This document shows positions 1 through 8,770 of a stretch of 64,000 bases of DNA, piece by piece. How positions within the stretch are numbered: the stretch's first letter is position 1; the number at the start of each line of letters is the position of its first letter. The notes under the pieces were generated by a model, which was given only the letters and a program-made list of their open reading frames with translations, was not told where the DNA came from and did not search any database. The translations under genes were made by a program, and so were the position numbers. The stretch spans positions 1,302,001 through 1,366,000 of the forward strand of contig NZ_OZ242364.1 of assembly GCF_965208925.1 (NCBI RefSeq), read 5' to 3'. The stretch comes from Poriferisodalis sp965208925 (GTDB lineage: Bacteria > Actinomycetota > Acidimicrobiia > Acidimicrobiales > Poriferisodalaceae).

Positions 1-729
1 GTCGGTGATCTCGCGCAGCTCGCCGATCTTGATCTCCAGATCGTCGGGCCCGGTCCAGTCCGGATGGCGGCACGCCGAGCGCTGGTCGATCCCGGTCGGC
101 AGGGTGCGCATCTCGGCCACGCGCTCGGTGATCTTCTGACCCAGCAGCATCCCGCCGCCGCCCGGCTTGGCGCCCTGGCCCACCACCACTTCGATGGCAT
201 CGGCCATCCGCAGGTGGTCGGGGTTCATGCCGTAGCGCGAGGGCAGGTACTGGTACACGAGCACCGAGGAGTGCTCGCGTTCCTCCATCGTCATGCCGCC
301 GTCGCCGGTGGTGGTCGAGGTTCCGGCGGCCGAGGCGCCCCGACCCAGCGCCTCCTTGGCCTGCGCCGACAGCGAGCCGAAGCTCATCCCGGCGATCGTG
401 ACCGGGATCTGCAGGCGCACCGGCCGCTCGGCGCGGTCTTCGCCGATCACCACATCGGTGCCGCACGCCTCGCGGTAGCCCTCCAGCGGGTAGCGCGACA
501 TGGAGGCGCCCAGGAACACGAGGTCGTCCAGGGTGGGCAGGCGACGCTTGGCTCCCCAGCCGCGGATGCGGTAGATGCCGGTGTTGGCGGCCCGGCGGAT
601 CTCGGCGATCACGTTGCGGTCAAAGGTGTACGACTCGCGCAGATGCCAGTTGGCAGGATCCTCTGCGGCGACCGGGTCGAGGTCAGCGCCCGGCGTGGCG
701 CCCGGCTCTCCGTTCGGTGTCGCGCTCAC
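1..729 (-). CDS. glxD: GlxD-like FMN-binding glutamate synthase domain protein, 3' end outside window
   Basis: The visible 243 codons are the N-terminal part; the gene continues past the left edge. Read on the minus strand from a GTG at 729, it shows the glutamate-synthase FMN/TIM-barrel signatures GTSTTTGDGGMTMEE and GQGAKPGGGGMLLGQK. Family knowledge: this corresponds to the synthase part of GltB, in stand-alone proteins GlxD or MgsC (N-methylglutamate synthase subunit). The GTG start overlaps the glxC stop as GTGA, so the two are probably translationally coupled. Together GlxB (amidotransferase), GlxC (GXGXG helix) and GlxD would rebuild a split glutamate-synthase-like enzyme that moves ammonia or an alkylamine onto 2-oxoglutarate. 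The true substrate cannot be read from sequence. Confidence 0.85.
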   Translation of the reverse strand, partial: MSATPNGEPGATPGADLDPVAAEDPANWHLRESYTFDRNVIAEIRRAANTGIYRIRGWGAKRRLPTLDDLVFLGASMSRYPLEGYREACGTDVVIGEDRAERPVRLQIPVTIAGMSFGSLSAQAKEALGRGASAAGTSTTTGDGGMTMEEREHSSVLVYQYLPSRYGMNPDHLRMADAIEVVVGQGAKPGGGGMLLGQKITERVAEMRTLPTGIDQRSACRHPDWTGPDDLEIKIGELREITD

Positions 730-1457
730 TGGCTGTCACCGCCTGCAGCACGTGCCCCAGCTTCTGCGGCGTCCACGTCGTCGATCGTGAAGTTGTAGAG
801 GCGGCGAGCCGAGCCGTACCGGCGGAAGTCGCCGGGATCGGCCTCGCCTGCCGCCTCGCCGGCGGCGGCCAGCAGCCGTGCCACCGTCTCGGCATGCTCG
901 GGCCGCATCTCCTTCTCGATGCAGTCCGCACCCAGCGACTCCACCTCGCCACGTACGAAGATCTGCGCCTCGTAGATCGAGTCGCCGAGGTCGGCGGCAG
1001 CGTCGCCGCAGACCACCAGGTTCCCGGCCTGGGCCATGAACGCGCTCATGTGTCCGACGTTGCCCCCCACCACGATGTCGACACCCTTCATGGAGATGCC
1101 GCAGCGCGCACCGGCATTGCCGCCCACCACCAGCAGGCCCCCGCAGCCAGTAGCACCCGCCGACATGGTGGCGTTGCCGGTGATGCGCACCTCGCCCGAC
1201 ATGATGTTCTCGGCCAGTCCGGTGCTGGCGTTTCCCTCGATCAGCACCCGCCCCTGCTGGTGCATGCCGGCGCCGTAGTAGCCCACCGAGCCGCGCACCA
1301 CCACCTCGATGTCGGCCGTGATGCCGCAGGCCACGGCGTGGGCGCCGCGGGGATTGATTACCTCGAACGAGTCGCCGTCGGCGGCTTCGTGCAGCGCTTG
1401 GTTGAGCTTGCGCCTGGGCACCTCGCCCAAGTCGAAGACCCGCGCTGCGGCGTTCAC
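726..1457 (-). CDS. glxC: GlxC-like GXGXG-motif subunit of a glutamate synthase-like enzyme
   Basis: A 243-residue protein whose centre is a right-handed beta-helix of the GltB C-terminal type, seen as recurring glycine steps (VRGSVGYYGAGMHQQG, GNASTGLAENIMSGEV, GGLLVVGGNAGARCG). In large GltB this domain is structural and organises the ammonia tunnel; as a separate protein it is GlxC or MgsB. It lies 49 bases downstream of glxB and overlaps glxD by 4 bases, in the usual B-C-D order. The C-terminal 60 residues are acidic and alanine-rich. Family assignment is strong. The choice between glx and N-methylglutamate synthase is open. Confidence 0.85.
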   Translation of the reverse strand: MNAAARVFDLGEVPRRKLNQALHEAADGDSFEVINPRGAHAVACGITADIEVVVRGSVGYYGAGMHQQGRVLIEGNASTGLAENIMSGEVRITGNATMSAGATGCGGLLVVGGNAGARCGISMKGVDIVVGGNVGHMSAFMAQAGNLVVCGDAAADLGDSIYEAQIFVRGEVESLGADCIEKEMRPEHAETVARLLAAAGEAAGEADPGDFRRYGSARRLYNFTIDDVDAAEAGARAAGGDSQ

Positions 1458-1506
1458 CCTGTCCTGCCCGTCATGCAGTCACCGGCTGCTTGCCGAGTGC
1501 CGGCGT

Positions 1507-2406
1507 TCATGCCGCGAGGCTCCACGTGTAGATCCGGGCCGGCTCGGGTTCCCAGACCTCGGCGTCCAGTGCGCCGGGCAGGCGGGCGATGGCCCGGTAC
1601 TCAGACGACATGGCAACCCAGTCGTCGGTCTCGGCGACCACTGCGGGCTTGCAGGCGATGGGATCGCGCAGGATGGCGAATCCGTCGGCGACGCCGATGG
1701 CGAAGGTGTAGAAGCCGTCGAGATCGCTCAGCGCACCTTCGAGCGCCTCGGAGATGGAGTCACCTGAACGCAGGCGCCAGGCCAGGTAGCCGGCGGCCAC
1801 CTCAGAATCGTTCTCGGTCTGGAACGACTCGCCATGGCCCTCCAACTGGCGCCGCAGCCGGTTGTGGTTCGACAGCGAGCCGTTGTGCACCAGACAGGTG
1901 TCTGAGCCCGTCGAGAACGGATGCGAGCCGTTGGTGGTGACCGCCGACTCGGTGGCCATGCGGGTGTGCGCCAGCGCGTGCGTGCCGGTGCGCGACCTCA
2001 GGTCGTAGCGCTCGGCGACCAAGTCGGGGTAGCCCACGGCCTTGAACATCTCGATCTTGTTTCCCTGGGCCAGCACGGTCGCGCCCGTCACGTTGTCGAT
2101 GATCCACTGGCGGGCAGCACGACCGTCGCCGTCAGTGGAGAACACCGCGTGGTCGTGCACACCCTGGACGGTCACCTCCGCGCCCAGGGTCCCTTCGAGG
2201 GCTGCGGCCACCGGCCCCCAGTCCACCTCGAGCCCCTCGGCCAGCACGGTGATGCGGGTGCGGCCCGGGACGCCGGCGTCGTACACCGCAAAGCCGGCAC
2301 TGTCAGGTCCACGGTCGCCCATCTCGGCGAGCATGACTTCGGTCAGCCGTCCGAGTTCGTGCCGGTGCGTTTCGGTCTTGCAGAACAAGCCCACAATCCC
2401 GCACAT
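1507..2406 (-). CDS. glxB: GlxB-like class II glutamine amidotransferase
   Basis: A 299-residue Ntn-type amidotransferase. I place the start at 2406 because class II enzymes need Cys as residue 2 and the protein then begins MCGIVGLF; a longer in-frame extension would bury this nucleophile. Further family signs are GDRGPDSAGFAVY, HTRMATESAVTTNGSHPF and CLVHNGSLSNHNRLRR. It would hydrolyse glutamine to supply ammonia to the GlxC/GlxD partners encoded downstream on the same strand. Its promoter lies in the 200-base interval shared with the divergent glutamine synthetase gene. Confidence 0.9.
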   Translation of the reverse strand: MCGIVGLFCKTETHRHELGRLTEVMLAEMGDRGPDSAGFAVYDAGVPGRTRITVLAEGLEVDWGPVAAALEGTLGAEVTVQGVHDHAVFSTDGDGRAARQWIIDNVTGATVLAQGNKIEMFKAVGYPDLVAERYDLRSRTGTHALAHTRMATESAVTTNGSHPFSTGSDTCLVHNGSLSNHNRLRRQLEGHGESFQTENDSEVAAGYLAWRLRSGDSISEALEGALSDLDGFYTFAIGVADGFAILRDPIACKPAVVAETDDWVAMSSEYRAIARLPGALDAEVWEPEPARIYTWSLAA

Positions 2407-2607
2407 GACATACCCCCCGGGCCGAGATTCCCCGCGTCCGTCCGTCGAGCCTTCCGCACCGTAGCGCCCAGTCCGGCTGAAGGCCGCCGTGGACCGGACG
2501 CTGTTCGAGGTCACTTGCGGGGTGCGTCTGGTTCGTTGAGTACTGTCGGCGCGGGACCGCAGGGGAAATGGCGGCCGCTATGTCACGAGCGCCGGGGGGA
2601 GCAGCGC
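2407..2607. promoter_or_regulatory. Divergent regulatory interval between glxB and the glutamine synthetase gene
   Basis: This 201-base gap must hold promoters for both directions. An inverted repeat GTCCGG (2471-2476), 17-base spacer, CCGGAC (2494-2499) is the only clear symmetry I see and could be an operator. A weak TTGCGG at 2515-2520 faces the synthetase, but no good -10 stands at normal spacing. A purine-rich GGGGGGA stretch ahead of 2608 serves as ribosome binding site. Evidence for regulation is positional only. Confidence 0.35.
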
Positions 2608-3987
2608 ATGAGCAACGGCACTGACGCAACCGAGGAAATCCGCAGCCGAGCCGAGGCCGACGGCGTGGAGTTCATCTACGCCATGTTCGTGGAGATGCAC
2701 GGGAAGCCGTGCGCCAAGCTGGTGCCGGTCAGCGCCCTGGACGGGCTGATGAGCGACGGCGCCGGCTTTGCCGGATTCGCCGCCGGCCCGATGGGTCAGG
2801 ACCCCTCCAGCCCCGACATCTTGGCCCTGCCCGATCCGGCCTCCTACACGCAGCTCCCGTGGCTGCCGAACGTGGCCGCCATGCAGTGCGACCCCACCGT
2901 GGAGGGCGAATTGTGGCCGTACGCGCCCCGGGTGATCCTGCGCCGGGCACTGGAAGCCGCAGCCGAGCGCAACCTGGTGCTCAAGTGCGGTGTGGAAGCC
3001 GAGTACTCGCTGGTGGTGCGCAACGAGGACGGCTCGCTCGCTGTCGCCGACGACCGCGACAACCTGACGCTGCCCTGCTACGACGCCCGGGGCCTTACCC
3101 GGATGCTGCCGCACCTCGAGGCCGTGTCGAAGAACCTCGATGCGATGGGCTGGGGCAATTACGCCAACGACCACGAGGACGCCAACGGGCAGTACGAGCA
3201 GAACTGGCTGTACTCCGACGCGCTCACCACCGCCGACCGGCTGATCCTGTTCCGGCTGATGGTGCACACCTTGGCCCAGCGCGACGGCCGCTACGCCACG
3301 TTCATGCCCAAGCCCTTCGCCGACAAGACCGGCAACGGCCTGCACACGCACCTGAGCCTGTGGACTGCTGACACCGACGATCCGCTGTTCATCGGCGGCA
3401 CCGCCGGCGGGCCCGACACCAAGGGGCTGGGCCTGAGCGACATGGCATACAAGTTCGTGGGCGGGCTGCTGCGCCACGCCCGCTCGCTGGTGGCAGTGGT
3501 GTGCCCCATCGTCAACTCCTACAAGCGCATGGGGGTGGGAGCGCCGACGTCGGGTGCAACCTGGGCGCCCGCCTATGCGGCCTATGGCGGCAACAACCGC
3601 ACGCAGATGATCCGCATCCCCGAGCCGGACCGCATCGAGATCCGCCTCGGTGACGGCGCCGCCAACCCCTACCTGATGTTCGCGGCCTATCTGGCGTGCG
3701 GGCTCGACGGCATCGATAACGACATCGATCCGGGCGATCCCAATGTCGACAACCTGCACGCCATGTCGGCCGAGGAGGTGGCCGCCAAGGGGATCGCCGT
3801 GCTGCCGCCCACGCTGCTGCACGCCGCCGAGGAGCTGGCGGGCAACGAGGTGCTCGGGGCGGGGCTGGGCGACACCGCTGAGGGCCCGTACCGGGACTAC
3901 TTCGTGAAGACCAAGAAGGACGAATTCCTGGCTCACCACAGCGTGGTCACCTCCGGAGAGGTCGATCAGTACCTCACGCTGTTCTGA
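2608..3987 (+). CDS. glnT: GlnT/GMAS-type glutamine synthetase family protein
   Basis: A 459-residue enzyme of the glutamine synthetase fold. The beta-grasp N-terminal part includes FVEMHGKPCAKLVP. The catalytic part shows CGVEAEYSL (metal-binding glutamates), GNGLHTHLSLW, NSYKRMGVG and the arginine-rich end RIEIRLGDGAANPYL. The start is the ATG at 2608, where homology to the family begins. It resembles the GlnT or gamma-glutamylmethylamide synthetase branch more than GlnA-I. Family enzymes join ammonia or an amine to the glutamate side chain using ATP. Divergence from glxBCD, which encodes the complementary glutamate-forming step, supports a role in an amine or ammonium shuttle. A cysteine-dioxygenase-like gene follows only 12 bases downstream. 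Confidence 0.85.
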   Translation: MSNGTDATEEIRSRAEADGVEFIYAMFVEMHGKPCAKLVPVSALDGLMSDGAGFAGFAAGPMGQDPSSPDILALPDPASYTQLPWLPNVAAMQCDPTVEGELWPYAPRVILRRALEAAAERNLVLKCGVEAEYSLVVRNEDGSLAVADDRDNLTLPCYDARGLTRMLPHLEAVSKNLDAMGWGNYANDHEDANGQYEQNWLYSDALTTADRLILFRLMVHTLAQRDGRYATFMPKPFADKTGNGLHTHLSLWTADTDDPLFIGGTAGGPDTKGLGLSDMAYKFVGGLLRHARSLVAVVCPIVNSYKRMGVGAPTSGATWAPAYAAYGGNNRTQMIRIPEPDRIEIRLGDGAANPYLMFAAYLACGLDGIDNDIDPGDPNVDNLHAMSAEEVAAKGIAVLPPTLLHAAEELAGNEVLGAGLGDTAEGPYRDYFVKTKKDEFLAHHSVVTSGEVDQYLTLF

Positions 3988-3999
3988 AAAGATGGGCTC

Positions 4000-4644
4000 A
4001 TGAGCGCATCCGGAACCGCCGAACAGCAAACGTCGGATCGGGCGACGGCGCGTGCAGCCGCTGTTGCCGACGCGATGGACGACATCGCGAAGATCGATGC
4101 GCACGGCCGCGAGCACGGCGGCATCGACCGCGCCGGCATCGCGCGCATCAAGGAACGGCTGCTGGAGCTAGCGACCCAGGAGCACCTGTTCCCTGCCGAA
4201 GACTTCCCGCCCCCCGACGGCGAGCGCGGCTCGTTCAACTATCGATTGGCCCAGAACGACGACGGCACGCTGGCGCTGTATGTCCAGAGCGTGAGCGTCG
4301 GCACCTCGGCGCCACCGCACGAGCACCTCACTTGGGCGGTCATCGTGGGCATGCGCGGCCAGGAGCTGAACCGCTTCTACGACTGCTGCGCCGGCGAGGG
4401 CGAGCCGCACGTCGAGCGCGAGGAGATGGTCGAGCGCGGCGCCGGCGTCGCAATGCTCGGACACGACATCCACTCGATCCACATCGAAGGCGCCTCCACC
4501 AACTTCCACTGCTACGGGCTGGCCATGGAGAACATGACCGGTCGCCGCTACTGGAACGCTGAGCAAGGCGAGTGGCTGGTCTTCGCCGATTCGTCGAGCA
4601 TCGTCGAAGCCCGTCCGGGCTATCCGACAACGGCCGCCGCCTGA
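4000..4644 (+). CDS. Cysteine dioxygenase-like cupin (thiol dioxygenase)
   Basis: A 214-residue protein of the bacterial cysteine dioxygenase cupin family. The first cupin motif is PPHEHLTWAVIVGMRGQELN with likely iron ligands H107 and H109. The second is GHDIHSIH, with H158 or H161 as third ligand. Family members oxidise cysteine or small thiols such as 3-mercaptopropionate to sulfinates with O2 and Fe(II). The first 45 residues are a helical extension. The gene starts 12 bases after the synthetase and is followed by a multi-domain rhodanese, so the three probably form one operon joining amine/glutamyl chemistry and thiol oxidation. The substrate cannot be decided from sequence. Confidence 0.75.
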   Translation: MSASGTAEQQTSDRATARAAAVADAMDDIAKIDAHGREHGGIDRAGIARIKERLLELATQEHLFPAEDFPPPDGERGSFNYRLAQNDDGTLALYVQSVSVGTSAPPHEHLTWAVIVGMRGQELNRFYDCCAGEGEPHVEREEMVERGAGVAMLGHDIHSIHIEGASTNFHCYGLAMENMTGRRYWNAEQGEWLVFADSSSIVEARPGYPTTAAA

Positions 4645-4735
4645 GCCGCATGGCCACGGGTCGGCGGCTCACGCTGCGCCGGCCGATGCCTGAGTCGCCA
4701 TCGGGGCGGCTTGGCCCAGTCTCGAGGGAAGTGTG

Positions 4736-6001
4736 ATGGCTGACGTTCGCACCATTTCGGCGGCCGAGTTGACGGAACTGCACCGGGGGCTGCTGCGCGG
4801 TGACGGCACCGAGTTGGCGCTGATGGATGCCCGTGAGCCCACCGAGTTCACGCGCCGCCACCTGCTGTATGCGGCGAACCTGCCGCTCAGCCATGTGGGC
4901 TTGGAGGTGGCGGCCCGCATCCCAAGGCTGGATACGCCGGTGGTGATCTGCGACGGCGGCGGGGGAGAGGCTGCGGCAGTCGCGCTGGAGCTGACCGTGC
5001 TGGGCTACACCGACACGGCAGTGCTGGATGGCGGCATCGATGCCTGGGCAGCCGCGGGCGGCGAGCTGTACTCGGGCATCAACGTGCCGTCCAAGCTGTT
5101 CGGCGAGCTGGTCGAAGAGCACTTCGGCACGCCGCATGTGACCGCCGCCGAGCTGGCTGGTTGGCTGGTCGACGGCCGGGACTTGGTGGTGCTGGATTCG
5201 CGCACCCGCCGGGAGTTCAACCGCATGAGCATCCCGACCGGCCGATCCTGCCCTGGTGGCGAGCTGGTTCGGCGGGTGCACGATCTGATCGACGACGGCA
5301 CAACCGTGGTCGTCAACTGTGCCGGGCGGACCCGCAGCATCCTGGGCGCGCAGTCGCTGCGCTCCGCGGGCCTGGACCGGGTCGTGGCGCTGAAGGACGG
5401 CACCATGGGCTGGGAGCTGGCTGGGCTCAAGCTGGAACACGGCCGCGACGAGCTGGCCCCCGAGCCCAGTGCTGCGGGCAGAGCCCACGCCGAGGCGGCG
5501 GCACAGACGGTGGCAGAACGCTGCGGTGTGCGCACGGTCGACCGTGATGAGCTCGACGACTGGCTGGCCGAGGGCGGCCGAACCACCTACTTCATGGACG
5601 TGCGCACACCTGAGGAGTTCGCGGCCGGGCACCTGACCGGCGCGATCGGCGCCCCCGGCGGCCAGCTCGTGCAGGCCACCGACGAGTACTTGGTGACCCG
5701 TGGGGCCCGGGTGGTGCTGGCCGACCATGACGGCATCGGCGCCACCATGACCGCATCGTGGCTCATCCAGATGGGCTGGGACGCCTACGTGCTCGAGCCG
5801 GGATGGCTCGAAGATGCGGAGCTTGTCACCGACAATGCCGACGAGACCGCCGCCGCGATCCGCTCACGCCAGCCCCCGTTGCCCTACGACCCCGAAGACG
5901 CCGATGTGGCCCGCGCCGCCATGGAGGCCTACCTGGTCTGGGAGGTCGCCCTGCCCGACCAGTACGCCCGCGACGACCTCGTCGAATTCCGTTTCTGCTA
6001 G
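4736..6001 (+). CDS. Three-domain rhodanese-like sulfurtransferase
   Basis: A 421-residue cytosolic protein with three rhodanese modules. Module 1 (about residues 5-110) has DAREPTEF and the loop VVICDGGGG with C72. Module 2 (about 135-235) has VLDSRTRREF and the best active-site loop, NCAGRTRS with C195. Module 3 (about 265-355) keeps DVRTPEEFAAGHL but its loop reads VVLADHDGIG, with no cysteine, so it is probably catalytically dead. I chose the ATG at 4736, six bases after GAGGGA; a GTG lies one codon upstream. The gene lies 91 bases after the thiol dioxygenase and probably handles sulfane sulfur or sulfite arising from the same substrate. This pairing is a contextual inference. Confidence 0.8.
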   Translation: MADVRTISAAELTELHRGLLRGDGTELALMDAREPTEFTRRHLLYAANLPLSHVGLEVAARIPRLDTPVVICDGGGGEAAAVALELTVLGYTDTAVLDGGIDAWAAAGGELYSGINVPSKLFGELVEEHFGTPHVTAAELAGWLVDGRDLVVLDSRTRREFNRMSIPTGRSCPGGELVRRVHDLIDDGTTVVVNCAGRTRSILGAQSLRSAGLDRVVALKDGTMGWELAGLKLEHGRDELAPEPSAAGRAHAEAAAQTVAERCGVRTVDRDELDDWLAEGGRTTYFMDVRTPEEFAAGHLTGAIGAPGGQLVQATDEYLVTRGARVVLADHDGIGATMTASWLIQMGWDAYVLEPGWLEDAELVTDNADETAAAIRSRQPPLPYDPEDADVARAAMEAYLVWEVALPDQYARDDLVEFRFC

Positions 6002-6156
6002 CAAGCTCGGCGCGTCTACGCTGGCTGCTACGAGCGGGGCGGACCCAGCGCACGGCTCATGTTGTTGGAATGGGTCCGTCCTTCCGTTGCGCACCGTAAT
6101 TCTCGGGCCCTTTCGATAAGTCTCGATTTAATTCGATCTTCGCATGCTCGTCGCGG

Positions 6157-7035
6157 CTAGAGGTCGGCGAAGCGCTCGATGGTGTCGGCCCAGGCGCTGG
6201 CGTCGTCGGGCGTGGAGATGACCGTCTGCAGCCCGGCCATCGGTGACACGGGCACCGCGATCCGGCTGACGCCGCGGCGTGCCAGCTCTGGAATCTCTTC
6301 GAGGTCGGCGGGCAGCTGCACGGTGATCTCCAGCGCATCGGGATCGCGGCCGTGCTCGGCGGCCGTCTGGCGGGCGAGGTCGATCAGGTCCCACGGCGCG
6401 CCCCGGGCGGGGAAGTAGCCGTCGCCGAGCCGTCCGGCCCGCCGCGCTGCCACCTTCGAGTCGCCGCCCACGATGATCGGCACCGAGCCGTTCACCGGCT
6501 GCGGCCGGCAGTACGCAGCGTCGAAGTTCACGAACTCGCCGTGGAAGGTCGGCCGCTCGGCCGACCACAGCTCGCGCATCGCCGCCACGTACTCGTCGGT
6601 GCGCCGCCCCCGGTCGTCGAAGTGATCGCCGACGCCGATGGCGTCGAACTCCTCGCGCATCCAGCCCACGCCGATGCCCAGCAGCACCCGTCCGCCCGAC
6701 ATGTGGTCGAGCGTGGCGATCTGCTTGGCGCACACCACGGGACTGTGCTGGGGCACGATCAGGATGCCGGTGCCGAAGTTGATGGTGGACGTCACTCCTG
6801 CCATGTAGGCCATCCACATGAGCGGGTCGGGCAGCAGCAGGTCTTCGGCGCCGCCGGCCATCTTGCCGTCAGGGCTGTACGGGTACTGCGACTGGTAGCC
6901 CGACGGGATGACCGTGTGCTCCACCGTCCACGCAGATTCGAAGCCGGCGGCCTCACCGGCTTGTACCAGCTCGGTCGCGAGGGCCGTGTCCATGGCGAAC
7001 TTGCCGGTGTTGCAGTACCTCAGTCCGAATTTCAT
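6157..7035 (-). CDS. LLM-class (F420-type) flavin-dependent oxidoreductase
   Basis: A 292-residue luciferase-like monooxygenase fold protein. It opens with MKFGLRYCNTGKF and has the family blocks AGEAAGFESAWTVEH, TSTINFGTGILIVPQHSPV, DHMSGGRVLLGIGVGWMREE and IIVGGDSKVAARRAGRLGDGY. This subgroup in actinobacteria usually binds F420, though FMN use cannot be excluded. The start at 7035 is preceded by AGGGA; longer in-frame extensions upstream are low in homology. It converges on the rhodanese gene and is divergent from menB, so it is probably monocistronic. Substrate unknown. Confidence 0.8.
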   Translation of the reverse strand: MKFGLRYCNTGKFAMDTALATELVQAGEAAGFESAWTVEHTVIPSGYQSQYPYSPDGKMAGGAEDLLLPDPLMWMAYMAGVTSTINFGTGILIVPQHSPVVCAKQIATLDHMSGGRVLLGIGVGWMREEFDAIGVGDHFDDRGRRTDEYVAAMRELWSAERPTFHGEFVNFDAAYCRPQPVNGSVPIIVGGDSKVAARRAGRLGDGYFPARGAPWDLIDLARQTAAEHGRDPDALEITVQLPADLEEIPELARRGVSRIAVPVSPMAGLQTVISTPDDASAWADTIERFADL

Positions 7036-7229
7036 ATCGCCGTCCCTTCGGTGAGCGCTCGGGCAGGGGACAGTCCCCCGATGATCGGCTCGCAGTCTCG
7101 CACGCAGCCCCGCAGCCGGGCCGGGCCGCTGGCGCCCGGCGCAGCCGCGGGCCGCGCAACGGCCGGAACCGTGGCTCGATCCAATACCGTGCCCCCACCT
7201 GTCCTCACGCCGCCGGCCCAGGATTCCCC

Positions 7230-8144
7230 ATGCCGTTCTTGCCACACGTCTCGGACATCTTCGATCCGTCGCGCTGGAGCGACATCGACGGGTTCGATTT
7301 CACCGACATCACCTACCACCGCGCCAACGAGCACGGCACGGTGCGCATTGCCTTCGACCGGCCCGATGTGCGCAACGCCTTTCGCCCGCACACCGTCGAC
7401 GAGCTGTACCGGGCGCTGGACCACGCCCGGCAGACCCCTGACGTGGGCTGCATCCTGCTGACCGGCAACGGCCCCGCGCCGGTCGACGGCGGCTGGGCGT
7501 TCTGCTCGGGCGGCGACCAGCGCATCCGCGGCAAGGACGGCTACCGCTACGCCGACGGCGAGACCGCCGACGACATCGACCCGGCCCGCACCGGGCGCCT
7601 GCACATCCTGGAGTGCCAGCGGCTCATCCGCATGATGCCCAAAGTGGTGATCTGCGTGGCGAGCGGCTGGGCGGCCGGCGGCGGGCACAGCCTCCATGTC
7701 GTGTGCGATCTCACCATCGCCTCCGAAGAGCACGCCCGCTTCCGCCAGACCGACACCAACGTGGCCAGCTTCGACGGGGGTTTCGGCTCGGCTTACCTCG
7801 CTCGCCAGATCGGCCAGAAGAAGGCCCGCGAGATCTTCTTCCTCGGCCGCACCTACACCGCCTGGGAACGCTTCGATATGGGTGACGTGAACGCGGTCGT
7901 TCCTCACATCAAGCTGGAATCCGTGGCGCTGGAGTGGGCGGCCGAAATCGTCTCCCGTTCACCCACGGCACAGCGCATGGCCAAGTTCGCGTTCAACCTG
8001 ATCGACGACGGCCTGGTGGGCCAGCAGGTGTTCGCCGGCGAGGCCACCCGGCTGGCCTACGGCACCGATGAGGCCGCGGAGGGCCGTGACGCCTTCCTGG
8101 AAAAGCGCGACCCCGAATACGAGCAGTTCCCCTGGCACTTCTAG
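7230..8144 (+). CDS. menB: 1,4-dihydroxy-2-naphthoyl-CoA synthase
   Basis: A 304-residue crotonase-family enzyme. It carries the MenB-specific block FCSGGDQRIRGKDGY, the oxyanion-hole segment SGWAAGGGHSLH, the VASFDGGFGSAYLARQIGQ segment and a C-terminus ending in QFPWHF, which resembles the QFPW end typical of MenB. It cyclises O-succinylbenzoyl-CoA in menaquinone biosynthesis, implying menaquinone-based respiration. No other men gene is nearby, so it is an isolated member of the pathway. It is divergent from the LLM oxidoreductase and converges on the acetyltransferase gene. Confidence 0.93.
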   Translation: MPFLPHVSDIFDPSRWSDIDGFDFTDITYHRANEHGTVRIAFDRPDVRNAFRPHTVDELYRALDHARQTPDVGCILLTGNGPAPVDGGWAFCSGGDQRIRGKDGYRYADGETADDIDPARTGRLHILECQRLIRMMPKVVICVASGWAAGGGHSLHVVCDLTIASEEHARFRQTDTNVASFDGGFGSAYLARQIGQKKAREIFFLGRTYTAWERFDMGDVNAVVPHIKLESVALEWAAEIVSRSPTAQRMAKFAFNLIDDGLVGQQVFAGEATRLAYGTDEAAEGRDAFLEKRDPEYEQFPWHF

Positions 8145-8173
8145 ATCGTTGAGAGCGCCGCTGACAGAGCGAA

Positions 8174-8686
8174 TCAGGCGGGACGCAGGCGCTGCATGAG
8201 CGTCACGTCGAGCCAGCGTCCGAACTTGCGCCCCACTTCCCGTTCCACACCGACGAGCTCGAAACCGTGCTTGGCATGCAGTGCCACCGACGCAGCGCCA
8301 GCGTCGGCGATGCGGGCGAACACAGCGTGAAAGCCGTGCTCATCGGCAAGCGCCACCAAGTCGCCGAGCAGCAGGCTGCCCACGCCGCGCCCATGGTGAT
8401 CGCGATGGACGTAAATGGAGTCCTCGACGCTGGTCGAGTACGCCGGTCGGGTGCGGTAGGGCGACAAGCACGCCCAGCCCAGCACTGTGCCGCTGGCCTC
8501 GGCGTCAGAGTTGTCTGACACCGCCACGATGCACGGGTAAGCACCCGAATGGTCCCGCATCCAGGCCGCTTGCTCAGCAGGAGAACGGGGCACCATGTCG
8601 AAGGTGGCGGTGCCGTCGGTGACCTCGCGGTTGTAGATCTCCGCGATCGCGTCGGCGTCGGCCATCGTGGCCATCCGGGTCCGCAT
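8174..8686 (-). CDS. GNAT N-acetyltransferase of the phosphinothricin acetyltransferase (Pat) type
   Basis: A 170-residue GNAT protein. Pat-type features are MADADAIAEIYNREV at the N-terminus, TATFDMVPRSPAEQAAWM, the acetyl-CoA loop YVHRDHHGRGVGSLLLGDLV and the tail HGFELVGVEREVGRKFGRWLDV. Relatives acetylate phosphinothricin, methionine sulfone or similar compounds; the natural substrate is unclear. I chose the ATG at 8686, where homology begins, although no good ribosome binding site precedes it, so it may be leaderless. The 29-base gap to menB is convergent. Confidence 0.8.
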   Translation of the reverse strand: MRTRMATMADADAIAEIYNREVTDGTATFDMVPRSPAEQAAWMRDHSGAYPCIVAVSDNSDAEASGTVLGWACLSPYRTRPAYSTSVEDSIYVHRDHHGRGVGSLLLGDLVALADEHGFHAVFARIADAGAASVALHAKHGFELVGVEREVGRKFGRWLDVTLMQRLRPA

Positions 8687-8770
8687 GGCAGCGAAGCTAC
8701 CGAAGGGTCGCAGATACACTCCGGACCCCACCATCGCCCGCGCACGACGGTCTGGACGTGCGCGGATCAC

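Noticed and set aside
1921..2607. N-terminal extension of the glutamine synthetase from an upstream in-frame start
   Set aside because: The extension is antisense to glxB and lacks homology; the family N-terminus begins just after 2608.
2578..4116. 512-codon minus-strand frame over the glutamine synthetase gene
   Set aside because: Shadow of a well-conserved gene; His/Arg/Val-rich composition without motifs.
6002..6156. Bidirectional terminator between the rhodanese and LLM genes
   Set aside because: I expected one at this convergent junction but found no convincing stem-loop.
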